Shown here in pieces: positions 21,923-30,216 of a DNA stretch of 64,000 nucleotides (position 1 is the first letter of the stretch; each line of letters opens with the position of its first letter). The position numbers and the translations under genes are program-made. This stretch comes from Pseudomonas sp. PDM04 (GTDB lineage Bacteria; Pseudomonadota; Gammaproteobacteria; Pseudomonadales; Pseudomonadaceae): positions 124,001 to 188,000 of the forward strand of contig NZ_JACVAI010000001.1 of the NCBI RefSeq assembly GCF_014851765.1, read 5' to 3'. A model generated the notes under the pieces. The model ran no database searches and was not told where the DNA came from. It saw only the letters and a program-made list of their open reading frames with translations.

Positions 21923-22459
21923 ATGCACATCAACAGACTTTTACTCGCGGTCGCGATTGGCGCGGTCCTGTCCGCTTCGACCGTGTTGATTCCGGACAGC
22001 CTGTCCCACGTATCGAGCGCACAGGCCAAGGACGGTGGTAGCGGCGGTGGCGGCGGCGGTCATGGGGGCGGCGGAGGCTCCGGCGGAGGGGGTGGCGGCT
22101 CTGGCGGTGGCGGTGGCGGTGGCGGTGGCGGTGGAAACGGTGGCGGTCATGGCGGTGATCATGGCGGCGGCAACAGCGGCCACGGCAGCAGCGGCAGCAG
22201 CCACGGCGGCGACAGTCACAGCGGCAATGACCATGGCTCGGGACACTCCGGCAACACCGCCTCCTCCGGTCGCAGCGGCACCCACGCCGAACCGGGCGAC
22301 GACCACGGCGTGCATCGCTCCGGCGAAATCGGCGACGACCACGGCGTGCATCGCTCCGGTGAAATCGGCGACAACCATGGCGTCCATCGTGCCGGTGAAA
22401 TCGGCGATGATCACGGCGTGCATGTGGGTGGCGAGCCGGGTGACGACAAACGATCCTGA
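21923..22459 (+). CDS. Secreted Gly/His/Asp-rich repeat protein
   Basis: A 178-residue protein with signal peptide ending about residue 35 (SSAQA|KDGG). Residues about 36-90 are almost pure Gly with Ser/His, then a Ser/Gly/His/Asp region follows. Four 12-residue repeats close the protein at residues 125-172 (GDDHGVHRSGEI, GDDHGVHRSGEI, GDNHGVHRAGEI, GDDHGVHVGGEP). The DDH/NH pattern suggests metal binding. It lies 103 nt after gspF on the same strand, so it could be a substrate, matrix or Mn/Cu-binding accessory of the oxidase system. It has no recognised family; low-complexity content limits the inference. Confidence 0.8.
   Translation: MHINRLLLAVAIGAVLSASTVLIPDSLSHVSSAQAKDGGSGGGGGGHGGGGGSGGGGGGSGGGGGGGGGGGNGGGHGGDHGGGNSGHGSSGSSHGGDSHSGNDHGSGHSGNTASSGRSGTHAEPGDDHGVHRSGEIGDDHGVHRSGEIGDNHGVHRAGEIGDDHGVHVGGEPGDDKRS
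22295..22438 (+). repeat. Four tandem 36-bp coding repeats
   Basis: Four in-frame 36-bp units encode the 12-residue GDDHGVHRSGEI-type repeats at the C-terminus of the Gly-rich protein. The first two units are nearly identical in DNA and the last two have diverged, which suggests recent duplication of the first pair. Confidence 0.85.
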
Positions 22460-22477
22460 CCACAGCTGATCCCGTCC

Positions 22478-22568
22478 TGTGGGAGCGAGCCTGCTCGCGA
22501 TAGCAGGCTGTCAGGCAACATTTTCGTTAACTGACGCAGCGCCATCGCGAGCAGGCTCTCGCCCACAA
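22478..22568. repeat. REP element pair
   Basis: Two inverted REP units: TGTGGGAGCGAGCCTGCTCG at the left, and its partner CGCGAGCAGGCTCTCGCCCACA at the right in divided form. They flank about 40 bp of unique spacer between the Gly-rich gene and the LysR gene, both ending here. Confidence 0.85.
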
Positions 22569-22578
22569 GGAATGCAGC

Positions 22579-23475
22579 CTAGAGCCCCCCTTCAACCCCA
22601 TCCAGACGCTCACGCAAGAACTCTATCAATGCCTGCACCGGGCGCGAACTTTGGCGATGTTGCGGATAGACCGCCGACAACGTCAGCGGTTCGGGCTGAT
22701 AGTCCTCCAGCACGGGCACCAGCCTGCCATCCTTCAGCGCTGCCCCGACGATGAACGTCGGCAGGTAGGTGATCCCCATCCCGGCAATGGCCGCCTCCTT
22801 GAGCACCTCGCCGTTGTTGACGCGCATGCGTCCGGCGACGTTGACTGCCAGTGGTTTGCCCTGCCCCGCAAAGCGCCACTGCACCTGGCGACCGTGACCG
22901 TATGGCAGGCAATCATGGCCGTGCAGGTCTTCGGGTTTAAGCGGCGTGCCCCGCTCGGCCAGGTAGGCCGGGCTGGCGCAATACACCCGCTGGATGGTGG
23001 CGATGCGGCGGGCGATCAGCGTCGAATCCTCGAGCACACCGATGCGCAACGCCAGGTCGTAGCCCTCGCCCAGCAGGTCCACCGGCCGATCGCTCAAGTC
23101 CACTTCCACCGTGACGTCACGGTAGCGTTGCAGGAACACCGGCAGCAGGCAGCCCAGGTGCGCCAGCGCAAAGGACAATGGCGCACTCAGGCGAATACTG
23201 CCGCGCGGCTCGGTGGTCTGGCCGGCGATGCCCTGCTCCACCTGTTCGACCTCGCCGAGCAGGCGCAGGGCCGACTCGTAATAACTCTGCCCCAGGGGCG
23301 TCACGTCCAGTCGCCGCGTCGAACGGTTGAGCAGCCGCACCCCCAGACGCTCCTCGAGCTGCATCAGGCGGCGGCTGACAAACTGTTTGGACAGACCCAA
23401 TTGATCGGCGGCGGCGGTGAAGCTGCCGGAGTCCATGACCTGGCAAAAAATACGCATGTCTTCGAACGGGTTCAT
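22579..23475 (-). CDS. LysR-family transcriptional regulator
   Basis: A 298-residue regulator. The N-terminal winged helix (MRIFCQVMDSGSFTAAADQLGLSKQFVSRRLMQLEERLGVRLLNR) is followed by a LysR substrate-binding domain with an IRLSAPLSFAL linker. The ATG at 23475 is preferred over a GTG two codons upstream because of GGGAG at 5-nt spacing. It is divergent from the esterase gene with a 160-bp shared promoter region, so that gene is the likely target. The effector is unknown. Confidence 0.9.
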   Translation of the reverse strand: MNPFEDMRIFCQVMDSGSFTAAADQLGLSKQFVSRRLMQLEERLGVRLLNRSTRRLDVTPLGQSYYESALRLLGEVEQVEQGIAGQTTEPRGSIRLSAPLSFALAHLGCLLPVFLQRYRDVTVEVDLSDRPVDLLGEGYDLALRIGVLEDSTLIARRIATIQRVYCASPAYLAERGTPLKPEDLHGHDCLPYGHGRQVQWRFAGQGKPLAVNVAGRMRVNNGEVLKEAAIAGMGITYLPTFIVGAALKDGRLVPVLEDYQPEPLTLSAVYPQHRQSSRPVQALIEFLRERLDGVEGGL

Positions 23476-23635
23476 TGTCACTCCCTGGTTGACAGTTAAA
23501 CGCTTTATAGCCGCTTTTTCCTTTTACGGCACCTTATTAATCTGTGTCCACGGTGTTGCTGAGGCTTGAAACCCAGCGCCAGCAGCCCTGACCAACAGGT
23601 TACGAACATCCAATCAATCAAAAAGGAATTGCCCC

Positions 23636-24655
23636 ATGAACCTCGTCAAGAAAACCCTCACCGCCTCCGTCCTCGCCCTCGCTGTCGGCAACGCTTTTGC
23701 GGCCGGTAGCCCAGGCGTCGAACACAATACCCAGGCGTTCCTCGAAGCCCTCGCCGCCGGCGGTGGCAAGCCGCTCGAGCAGTTGAGCCCGAAAGACGCC
23801 CGTGCAGTGCTGACCGGTGCACAGAACTCGGTGAAAGTGGACCTCTCGGGTGTTGACGTCAGCGATCGTGCGATCAAGGTCGACGGGCAGACCATTGACC
23901 TGAAAATCGTGCGTCCGGCCAAGGTCAAAGGCGAGTTGCCCGTGTTCATGTTCTTCCACGGCGGCGGCTGGGTACTGGGTGATTACCCGACTCACCAGCG
24001 CTTGATCCACGACCTGGTGGTCGGCTCCGGTGCCGTCGCGGTGTACGTCAATTACACGCCATCGCCGGAAGCGCAATACCCGACCGCGATCAACCAGGCC
24101 TACGCCGCGACCCGTTGGGTGGCCGAGCACGGCAAGGAAATCGGTGTCGACGGCAAACGCCTGGCCGTGGCCGGCAACAGCGTCGGCGGCAACATGGCCG
24201 CGGTCGTGGCATTGATGGCCAAGGAACAGAAAACCCCGGCGCTGCGCTTTCAGCTGCTGATGTGGCCGGTGACCGATGCGCAGTTCGAGACCGGCTCGTA
24301 CCAGCAGTTTGCCGAGGGCCACTTCCTCACCCAGGGCATGATGAAATGGTTCTGGGACAACTACACCACCGATCAGGCTGAACGTGCGCAGATCCACGCC
24401 TCGCCATTGCGAGCCAGCGCCGAACAGCTCAAGGGCTTGCCTGCCGCCCTGGTGCAGACCGCCGAGTTCGACGTGTTGCGTGACGAAGGCGAAGCCTATG
24501 CCCGCCACCTGGATGCGGCCGGCGTACCGGTCACGGCCGTGCGCTACAACGGCATGATCCACGACTTCGGCCTGCTCAATCCGCTGAGCCAGATTCCGGA
24601 AGTCAAGGCGGCGGTGCGCCAGGCGGCGCTGGAACTCAAGACTCACTTGAACTGA
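23636..24655 (+). CDS. Secreted alpha/beta-hydrolase (HSL-type esterase/lipase)
   Basis: A 339-residue esterase with signal peptide (LTASVLALAVGNAFA|AG). The oxyanion motif HGGGW begins at His108 and the nucleophile motif is GNSVGG with Ser182. The catalytic His lies near the C-terminus (GMIHDFGLL) and Asp in QTAEFDVLRDEG. This is the hormone-sensitive-lipase type of carboxylesterase and probably acts in the periplasm on short-chain esters. It is divergent from the LysR gene. The substrate cannot be predicted. Confidence 0.9.
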   Translation: MNLVKKTLTASVLALAVGNAFAAGSPGVEHNTQAFLEALAAGGGKPLEQLSPKDARAVLTGAQNSVKVDLSGVDVSDRAIKVDGQTIDLKIVRPAKVKGELPVFMFFHGGGWVLGDYPTHQRLIHDLVVGSGAVAVYVNYTPSPEAQYPTAINQAYAATRWVAEHGKEIGVDGKRLAVAGNSVGGNMAAVVALMAKEQKTPALRFQLLMWPVTDAQFETGSYQQFAEGHFLTQGMMKWFWDNYTTDQAERAQIHASPLRASAEQLKGLPAALVQTAEFDVLRDEGEAYARHLDAAGVPVTAVRYNGMIHDFGLLNPLSQIPEVKAAVRQAALELKTHLN

Positions 24656-24676
24656 GTTTCCCCCCTGTAGAAAACC

Positions 24677-24792
24677 TGTGGGAGCGAGCCTGCTCGCGAT
24701 GGACTTGAAGACGACGCGTTCAATCAGGAAACACGCGTCATCGTTAACGTCCATCGCGACGGTTCGACGCCTCGACAGGCTCGCTCCCACAG
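24677..24792. repeat. REP doublet
   Basis: A left unit (CTGTGGGAGCGAGCCTGCTC) and an inverted right unit (GACAGGCTCGCTCCCACAG) enclose about 75 bp that contain an inner inverted pair (GATGGACTT ... GTCCATC). It lies between the esterase and the channel gene. Confidence 0.85.
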
Positions 24793-24825
24793 GAGTATTC
24801 CAGCCCCCCTTTGCGGAGATGCCCC

Positions 24826-26253
24826 ATGTCACTCATCTACAACCACCTGCTGTCCCTGAGTGCCCTGCTGCTGCTCATCGACACCGTGCTCTGGCACCTC
24901 GCACCGTTCAAGCATCGCGTCACGCGGGTCGGTGTGCGCCTGGTGTTGTTCGTGTTGTTCAGCGCCATCGGGATCAACGCCGGGGTCAACCCGTTGCAGG
25001 CGCCGCTGTTCGCCGATGATCGGGTGGCACAATTGGGCGCCACGGCGCTGGGGATTCTCTGGTGGCTGTACGCCGCGCGGGTGCTGACCGAACTGATCGG
25101 CCTGGTGCTGATGCGGCGCATCGGTCACAGCGGACGCCTGCTGCAGGACGTGATCGGCGCACTGGTGTTCCTGGCTGCCATCGTTGCGGCGGCGGGCTAT
25201 GTGCTGGAGTTGCCGGTCAAAGGCCTGCTGGCGACCTCCGGGGTGGTGGCCATCGTCGTCGGCCTGGCGTTGCAAAGCACCCTGAGCGACGTGTTCTCCG
25301 GCATCGTGCTCAACACCACCAAGCCGTATCAGGTGGATGACTGGATCGTGATCGACGGCGTGGAAGGCAAGGTGCTCGACATCGACTGGCGAGCGACGCA
25401 CATGCTGACCAGCGCCGGCACCACCGCCGTGGTGCCGAACTCGGTGGCGGCCAAGGCGAAAATCGTCAACCTGAGCCGGCCGAACAACATGCACGGCGTG
25501 TCGATCAGCATTCAGGTGCCCAATCATATTCGTCCACGTCGGGTGCTGGATGCCCTGGAGCGCACGCTGCAGGGCAGCAGTCGCCTGCTGTCCAATCCGG
25601 CCCCGAAAGCAGTGCTCAAGGAAGCCGGCGAAAGCCTGTCCGAATACGTGGTCAGCGGCTTCATCGCCGAGCTGGGCAAGAAAAGCGAAGTGCGCAATCA
25701 ACTGTTCGACCTGGCACATCGACACCTCGAAGCCGCTGGTATTTCCCGTCGACTCGATGGCGTGATCGAGCCGACGACCCGTGCCCGGACGCTGCTCGAT
25801 GAGGTCAAGATTTTCCGCTCCCTGAGTGACGATGAACGCGATCAGTTGGCGCAGTCGATGGTCGCGCAGCAATACGCGGCGGGCCAGGTGGTGCTGGGTC
25901 TGGAGGAAGTGCCGGAGAGCCTGATGGTCATCGCCACGGGCGTGGTCAGTGCCACCGTGCCGGACGGTGCCGGGCACACCGAAGCCGGACGCATGGGACC
26001 CAGTGAGGTGATGGGCGAACAGAGCATCCTGGGCGACACTCCTTCTGAGGCGACGTTCACCACCCTGACCTCGTGCATCATCTACCGCATCGACAAAACG
26101 CTGGTGCGCAGCTACATGGAGCAACGGGTAGAAGTGGGTCGCGCGCTGAACAAGTTGCAGGCGGTGCGGACACAGAACAGCCGGATGGCGTTGATCGCCA
26201 AACCGGCGCCGATCAAGAAAGGCGGGTTCTTGAGCTGGATGCAGAAGCGTTGA
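24826..26253 (+). CDS. MscS-family mechanosensitive channel with cyclic-nucleotide-binding domain
   Basis: A 475-residue protein. Four hydrophobic helices fill residues 1-150. The MscS pore helix and beta domain follow (GLLATSGVVAIVVGLALQSTLSDVFSGIVLN; VDDWIVIDGVEGKVLDIDWRATHM). A C-terminal Crp-like cyclic-nucleotide-binding fold occupies about 330-450 (IFRSLSDDERDQLAQSMVAQQYAAGQVVL). Such fusions are described as cyclic-nucleotide-gated bCNG-type channels, many of which lost tension gating. The PBC Arg typical of real cNMP binders is not obvious, so ligand binding is uncertain. The start at 24826 follows GCGGAG. Confidence 0.9.
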   Translation: MSLIYNHLLSLSALLLLIDTVLWHLAPFKHRVTRVGVRLVLFVLFSAIGINAGVNPLQAPLFADDRVAQLGATALGILWWLYAARVLTELIGLVLMRRIGHSGRLLQDVIGALVFLAAIVAAAGYVLELPVKGLLATSGVVAIVVGLALQSTLSDVFSGIVLNTTKPYQVDDWIVIDGVEGKVLDIDWRATHMLTSAGTTAVVPNSVAAKAKIVNLSRPNNMHGVSISIQVPNHIRPRRVLDALERTLQGSSRLLSNPAPKAVLKEAGESLSEYVVSGFIAELGKKSEVRNQLFDLAHRHLEAAGISRRLDGVIEPTTRARTLLDEVKIFRSLSDDERDQLAQSMVAQQYAAGQVVLGLEEVPESLMVIATGVVSATVPDGAGHTEAGRMGPSEVMGEQSILGDTPSEATFTTLTSCIIYRIDKTLVRSYMEQRVEVGRALNKLQAVRTQNSRMALIAKPAPIKKGGFLSWMQKR

Positions 26254-26263
26254 GCACAAAAAA

Positions 26264-26356
26264 CTGTAGGAGCGAGCATGCTCGCGATTGCGATGGTTCA
26301 GCCAACGTTGTCGTTGGATGTCCTACCGTCATCGCGAGCAAGCTCACTCCTACAAG
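26264..26356. repeat. REP doublet, CTGTAGGAGCGAGCATGCTC variant
   Basis: The left unit has T/A substitutions (GTAGGAGCGAGCATGCTCGCGA) and the right unit is its inverted partner (TCGCGAGCAAGCTCACTCCTAC). The matched changes keep the palindromes intact. It lies between convergent genes. Confidence 0.8.
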
Positions 26357-26362
26357 TTCAGC

Positions 26363-26989
26363 TTATTTGGCGGTGAATGCCGAGTAGCTGTTCATCAGGT
26401 TGCGGTAGTTCGGGATGCGCTGGGACAACAGGTTGGCCAAGCCTTCCATGTCGTTGCGCCAGTCACGCTGCAGTTCGCAGGCTACGGAGAACCAGTTCAT
26501 CAGTTGTGCGCCGGCGGCGGTCATACGGGCCCATGCAGCTTGCTGGACGACGTCGTTGAAAGTACCGGAAGCGTCGGTCACGACGAAAACGTCGAAGCCT
26601 TCTTCCAGAGCGCAAAGGGTCGGGAAAGCCACGCAGACATCAGTCACGACGCCAGCAATGATCAGTTGCTTGCGACCGGTAGCCTTGATCGCCTTGACGA
26701 AGTCTTCGTTGTCCCAGGCATTGATCTGGCCTGGACGAGCGATGTACGGCGCATCCGGGAACATTTCTTTCAGCTCTGGCACCAGCGGGCCGTTCGGGCC
26801 GGATTCGAAGCTGGTGGTCAGGATGGTCGGCAGGTTGAAGAACTTGGCGCAGTCGGCCAGGGCGAGGACGTTGTTCTTGAACTCGTTCGGCGAGAAATCC
26901 TGCACCAGCGAGATCAGGCCGGTCTGGTGGTCGACCAGCAGGACAACGGCGTCGTCTTTGTTCAGGCGTTTGTACGGTACGTTGCTCAT
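26363..26989 (-). CDS. Isochorismatase-family cysteine hydrolase (YcaC-like)
   Basis: A 208-residue cytoplasmic hydrolase. The catalytic triad is visible: Asp in LLVDHQTGLI, Lys/Arg region in IARPGQINAWDNEDF, and nucleophile Cys in GVVTDVCVAFPTL. Length and motifs match the YcaC group, whose physiological substrate is unknown. It is downstream of the amidohydrolase on the same strand with a 67-nt gap, so it may end the DoxX-monooxygenase-amidohydrolase unit. Confidence 0.9.
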   Translation of the reverse strand: MSNVPYKRLNKDDAVVLLVDHQTGLISLVQDFSPNEFKNNVLALADCAKFFNLPTILTTSFESGPNGPLVPELKEMFPDAPYIARPGQINAWDNEDFVKAIKATGRKQLIIAGVVTDVCVAFPTLCALEEGFDVFVVTDASGTFNDVVQQAAWARMTAAGAQLMNWFSVACELQRDWRNDMEGLANLLSQRIPNYRNLMNSYSAFTAK

Positions 26990-27056
26990 GTGAAGCTCCT
27001 CGATGGATGGGTGTTACACGAGCGTCGGCACGCAAGGCCGACGCTATTTCTTTCAC

Positions 27057-28895
27057 TTAGAATGCGAAACACGAGCAGCCGAAGGCGCCCCAGAAACCGG
27101 CGAAATCGCTGACCGGCACACTCGACATCCGCGCCCGGTCATGGCTGTGGGCATGCACGCCACAGGGGCCGCTGCAATGGTGAACCTGGGCCTGCATCGG
27201 CGAGGCCTGGCGCCAGTGACCCGGCACCTTGGCCACCGGCGACCAGTCCGGCAGCACCGGCACGCTGGCCGGGCCGAGTTTTTCGAAATCGCCGGCGGCG
27301 TACACCACCTTGCCGCCGACCACGGTCAACACCGACTCGATCCACTTGATCGCTTCCTCGTCGACGCTGAAGAAGTCCGCGCTCAGGGCCGCGACGTCCG
27401 CCAGTTGGCCGACCTTGATCATGCCCTTCTTGCCCTGCTCGGAAGAAAACCAGGCGCTGCCGTGGGTGAACAGCTCCAGTGCGGTCTGGCGCGACAAGCC
27501 TTCGGCGTGCAGCTCCAGGCCACCGACGGTACGGCCGCTGACCATCCAGTACAGCGAGGTCCAGGGGTTGTAGCTCGAGACACGGGTGGCATCGGTGCCG
27601 GCCCCGACCGGGACGCCCTCGGCCAGCATGCGCTTGATCGGTGGCGTGGCTTCGGCGGCCTTGGCGCCATAACGCTCGACGAAATACTCGCCCTGGAACG
27701 CCATCCGGTCCTGGATCGCGATACCACCGCCCAGCGCCCTCACCCGCTCGATGTTCTGCGGGGTAATGGTTTCGGCGTGGTCGAAAAACCAGGGCAGGCC
27801 GTTGAAGGGAATGTCGCGGTTGACCTTCTCGAACACGTCGAGCATGCGGCTGATCGATTCGTTGTACGTGGCGTGCAGGCGGAACGGCCAGCGCTGTTCC
27901 ACCAGGTGGCGAACCACCGGTTCCAGCTCGTCTTCCATGGTCTGCGGCAGATCCGGACGCGGCTCGAGGAAATCCTCGAAATCCGCCGCCGAGAACACCA
28001 GCATTTCCCCGGCGCCGTTATGGCGCAGAAAGTCGTCGCCCTGATGCAGGGTCACGCTGCTGGTCCAGTTCTTGAAGTCAGTCAGCTCTTCCTTGGGCTT
28101 CTGGGTGAACAGGTTGTAGGCGATGCGCACGGTCAGTTGCTGATCCTTGGCCAACTGCTCAATCACCTGATAATCGTCCGGGTAATTCTGGAAGCCGCCG
28201 CCGGCGTCGATGGCACTGGTCAGGCCCAGGCGGTTGAGTTCGCGCATGAACTGGCGGGTCGAGTTGACCTGATACTCCAGCGGCAACTTCGGCCCCTTGG
28301 CCAGGGTCGAGTACAGGATCATCGCGTTCGGCCGCGCGACCAGCATGCCGGTCGGCTCGCCATTGGCATCGCGCACGATCTCGCCACCGGGCGGGTTCGG
28401 CGTGTCACGGGTGTAGCCCGCTACCCGCAGTGCGGCGCGGTTGAGCAAGGCGCGGTCATACAGGTGCAGCACGAACACCGGTGTATCCGGCGCGGCCTGG
28501 TTGAGTTCCGCCAGGGTCGGCATGCGTTTTTCGGCGAACTGGAATTCGTTCCAGCCACCGACCACGCGGACCCATTGCGGCGTTGGCGTACGGTCGGCCT
28601 GCTCCTTGAGCATGCGCAACGCGTCGGCCAGCGACGGTACACCTTCCCAGCGCAGTTCGAGGTTGTAGTTCAGGCCACCGCGGATCAGGTGCAGGTGCGA
28701 GTCGTTGAGGCCGGGGATCACGCAGCGGCCCTTGAGGTCGATGACCTGGGTGGCGGAACCGCGCAGGGCCATGGCCTGGGCATCGGTGCCCACCACGACG
28801 AAGCGACCGTCGCTGATGGCCACGGCGCTGGCGTGTGGGTTTTCACGGTCAACCGTATGAAATTGACCATTGAACAGAATCAGATCGGCGTTCAT
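27057..28895 (-). CDS. YtcJ-like metal-dependent amidohydrolase with Cys/His-rich tail
   Basis: A 612-residue member of the amidohydrolase superfamily. The composite N-terminal sheet (LILFNGQFHTVDRENPHASA) and metal motif PGLNDSHLHL are clear, with later metal/catalytic regions (DAGGGF, FRLHATYNESI, DHAETI, GTDATRVSSYNPW). The last roughly 60 residues go past the usual family end and hold a Cys/His cluster (HHCSGPCGVHAHSHDR and a terminal CSCF). It overlaps the upstream monooxygenase gene by 4 nt. The substrate is unknown; nitrogenous cyclic compounds are typical for the family. Confidence 0.9.
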   Translation of the reverse strand: MNADLILFNGQFHTVDRENPHASAVAISDGRFVVVGTDAQAMALRGSATQVIDLKGRCVIPGLNDSHLHLIRGGLNYNLELRWEGVPSLADALRMLKEQADRTPTPQWVRVVGGWNEFQFAEKRMPTLAELNQAAPDTPVFVLHLYDRALLNRAALRVAGYTRDTPNPPGGEIVRDANGEPTGMLVARPNAMILYSTLAKGPKLPLEYQVNSTRQFMRELNRLGLTSAIDAGGGFQNYPDDYQVIEQLAKDQQLTVRIAYNLFTQKPKEELTDFKNWTSSVTLHQGDDFLRHNGAGEMLVFSAADFEDFLEPRPDLPQTMEDELEPVVRHLVEQRWPFRLHATYNESISRMLDVFEKVNRDIPFNGLPWFFDHAETITPQNIERVRALGGGIAIQDRMAFQGEYFVERYGAKAAEATPPIKRMLAEGVPVGAGTDATRVSSYNPWTSLYWMVSGRTVGGLELHAEGLSRQTALELFTHGSAWFSSEQGKKGMIKVGQLADVAALSADFFSVDEEAIKWIESVLTVVGGKVVYAAGDFEKLGPASVPVLPDWSPVAKVPGHWRQASPMQAQVHHCSGPCGVHAHSHDRARMSSVPVSDFAGFWGAFGCSCFAF

Positions 28896-29485
28896 CGCGT
28901 TTCCTTGGGTTGATGGGAAGAGGACAACCAGGGGGCGAACAGGCGTGTCGCCATGGGCATGAACAGGTAGACCACCGACACCACGATGGTCAGCGTGATC
29001 AGGAACGTGGCGACCACGTAATTGGACAGGAAGGCATTGAGGCCCAGCAGCGGGCCCCAGAGCAGCGGCACCAGCAGGGTGTGCGGCAGAATCACCAGCA
29101 GCGTGACGACGGCCTGCTTCCAGCGCGGTGGCGGTGGCGCTGCGGGGTCGGCGCTGGGGGCGAACCAGAATTCATTGACCGGGTTGACCTCGGTCTGGTC
29201 GCCATCGGCGAGCATCGGCGTGGCTTCGTTCACCAGTTGCAGGCGCTGGGGCGAATCGAGCCAGCGCTGCATCGCTTCGGTGCTGCAAAAGCGCAGCACG
29301 CAGGTGTACAGGTCGAGGCCGGCATTTTTGCCACGAATCACATCCACCCCCAGGTGCCCTTCCTGCTGCCCGGCGATGCTGACGATGTTGCGTAACCAGG
29401 CTTCGTAAGGCCCCTCGAAACCGGCCTTGACCCGGTGTTTGATGACCAGGGTCACGACTTCCTCGAAACGGTTGGATTCAGGCAT
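28892..29485 (-). CDS. Antibiotic-biosynthesis-monooxygenase-like protein with C-terminal membrane helices
   Basis: A 197-residue protein. Residues about 10-95 form an ABM ferredoxin-like domain (VVTLVIKHRVKAGFEGPYEAWLRNIVSIAGQQEGHLGVDVI). A Pro-rich linker and two or three hydrophobic helices follow (VVTLLVILPHTLLVPLLW, VVATFLITLTIVVSVVYLF). This membrane-tethered ABM arrangement occurs in Pseudomonas next to amidohydrolases. The ATG at 29485 is chosen: it follows GGAG and overlaps the DoxX stop by 8 nt. Possible roles are haem/quinone-type monooxygenation or small-ligand sensing; none is shown. Confidence 0.8.
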   Translation of the reverse strand: MPESNRFEEVVTLVIKHRVKAGFEGPYEAWLRNIVSIAGQQEGHLGVDVIRGKNAGLDLYTCVLRFCSTEAMQRWLDSPQRLQLVNEATPMLADGDQTEVNPVNEFWFAPSADPAAPPPPRWKQAVVTLLVILPHTLLVPLLWGPLLGLNAFLSNYVVATFLITLTIVVSVVYLFMPMATRLFAPWLSSSHQPKETR

Positions 29486-29894
29486 AACGTAAAGCTCCGG
29501 TGAATCGGACATTGAGCGCGAGCCGTCCCGGCCCGGCGATAAGAACGCTGCTGAACAGCAGCAACAGCAGCCAGCCGAACTGCCCTTCCTCAAGGCTCCA
29601 CTGCGGATGCACCACCCGCAACGCGATCAACAGGACACACAGGATCGGCAGGCACGCCAGACGCACCAACACCCCGGCGATAATCAGCAACGGGCACAAC
29701 ACCTCGGCGAAGATCGCCAGCATCAGGGTGACGTGGGCACCGAGGTGGAAAGGGTCTTCGATCACCTGCAACTGAGAACTGTAGTTCAAAAGCTTGGGCA
29801 GGCCATGCACCCACAGCAGGAACAGACTGGCGCTGACACGCAAAAAAAACAGACCGATGGCCTGGGCCCGTTCATCCTGTCGCGAAACGTTCAT
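29478..29894 (-). CDS. DoxX-family integral membrane protein
   Basis: A 138-residue protein with four predicted membrane helices (LFFLRVSASLFLLWVHGLPKLL; LMLAIFAEVLCPLLIIAGVLVRL; LPILCVLLIALRVV; FGWLLLLLFSSVLIAGPG). The DoxX signature G-LPK and the Arg/Gly spacing are present. It is first in the minus-strand run DoxX - ABM - amidohydrolase, with overlapping coding ends that imply co-translation. Starting at 29894 avoids a 12-residue polar extension. DoxX proteins work with quinone- or thiol-linked redox systems, but the function here is unknown. Confidence 0.85.
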   Translation of the reverse strand: MNVSRQDERAQAIGLFFLRVSASLFLLWVHGLPKLLNYSSQLQVIEDPFHLGAHVTLMLAIFAEVLCPLLIIAGVLVRLACLPILCVLLIALRVVHPQWSLEEGQFGWLLLLLFSSVLIAGPGRLALNVRFTGALRYA

Positions 29895-30216
29895 GGGGTA
29901 CCCGCCCGAATGAAAAAACACCGACGTCAATGCGCCGCAACGTCATTCGATAATGCGGGTAAGGGGATGGGGAAAATTGGATGTACGTGCTCTCTTTGTG
30001 GATGCACCCGGATCTGCAGAGAGAGATGAAGCCCCTGAGGGCGCGAGCCTGCTCGCGAGGGTGGCCGTCAATGACGCGGCTGCCTGACACCCCGCGGTGG
30101 TTCTGCAGTCATCGCGAGCAGGCTCGCTCCCACAGGGTGGACTGCGCCAAGAAGTTGGACACCCATCCAACCCTTGGGGGCAGTCCAGAAGCCCGATTGG
30201 TCTGTGGGCGCGGCGT
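29895..30216. other. Non-coding gap with promoter of the DoxX operon and a REP doublet
   Basis: The 322 bp between the DoxX start and the LysR stop contain an AT-richer part next to DoxX (29905-29990), presumably its promoter, and a REP doublet (30038-30136). I see no convincing sigma-70 boxes or open reading frame of interest. Confidence 0.6.
30038..30136. repeat. REP doublet
   Basis: The left unit GGGCGCGAGCCTGCTCGCGA and the inverted right unit TCGCGAGCAGGCTCGCTCCC flank about 55 bp of unique DNA. It is located downstream of the LysR gene. Confidence 0.8.

Noticed and set aside
22295..22438. A short CRISPR-like repeat array
   Set aside because: The 36-bp units are contiguous without spacers, stay in frame with the Gly-rich protein and encode its 12-residue repeats.
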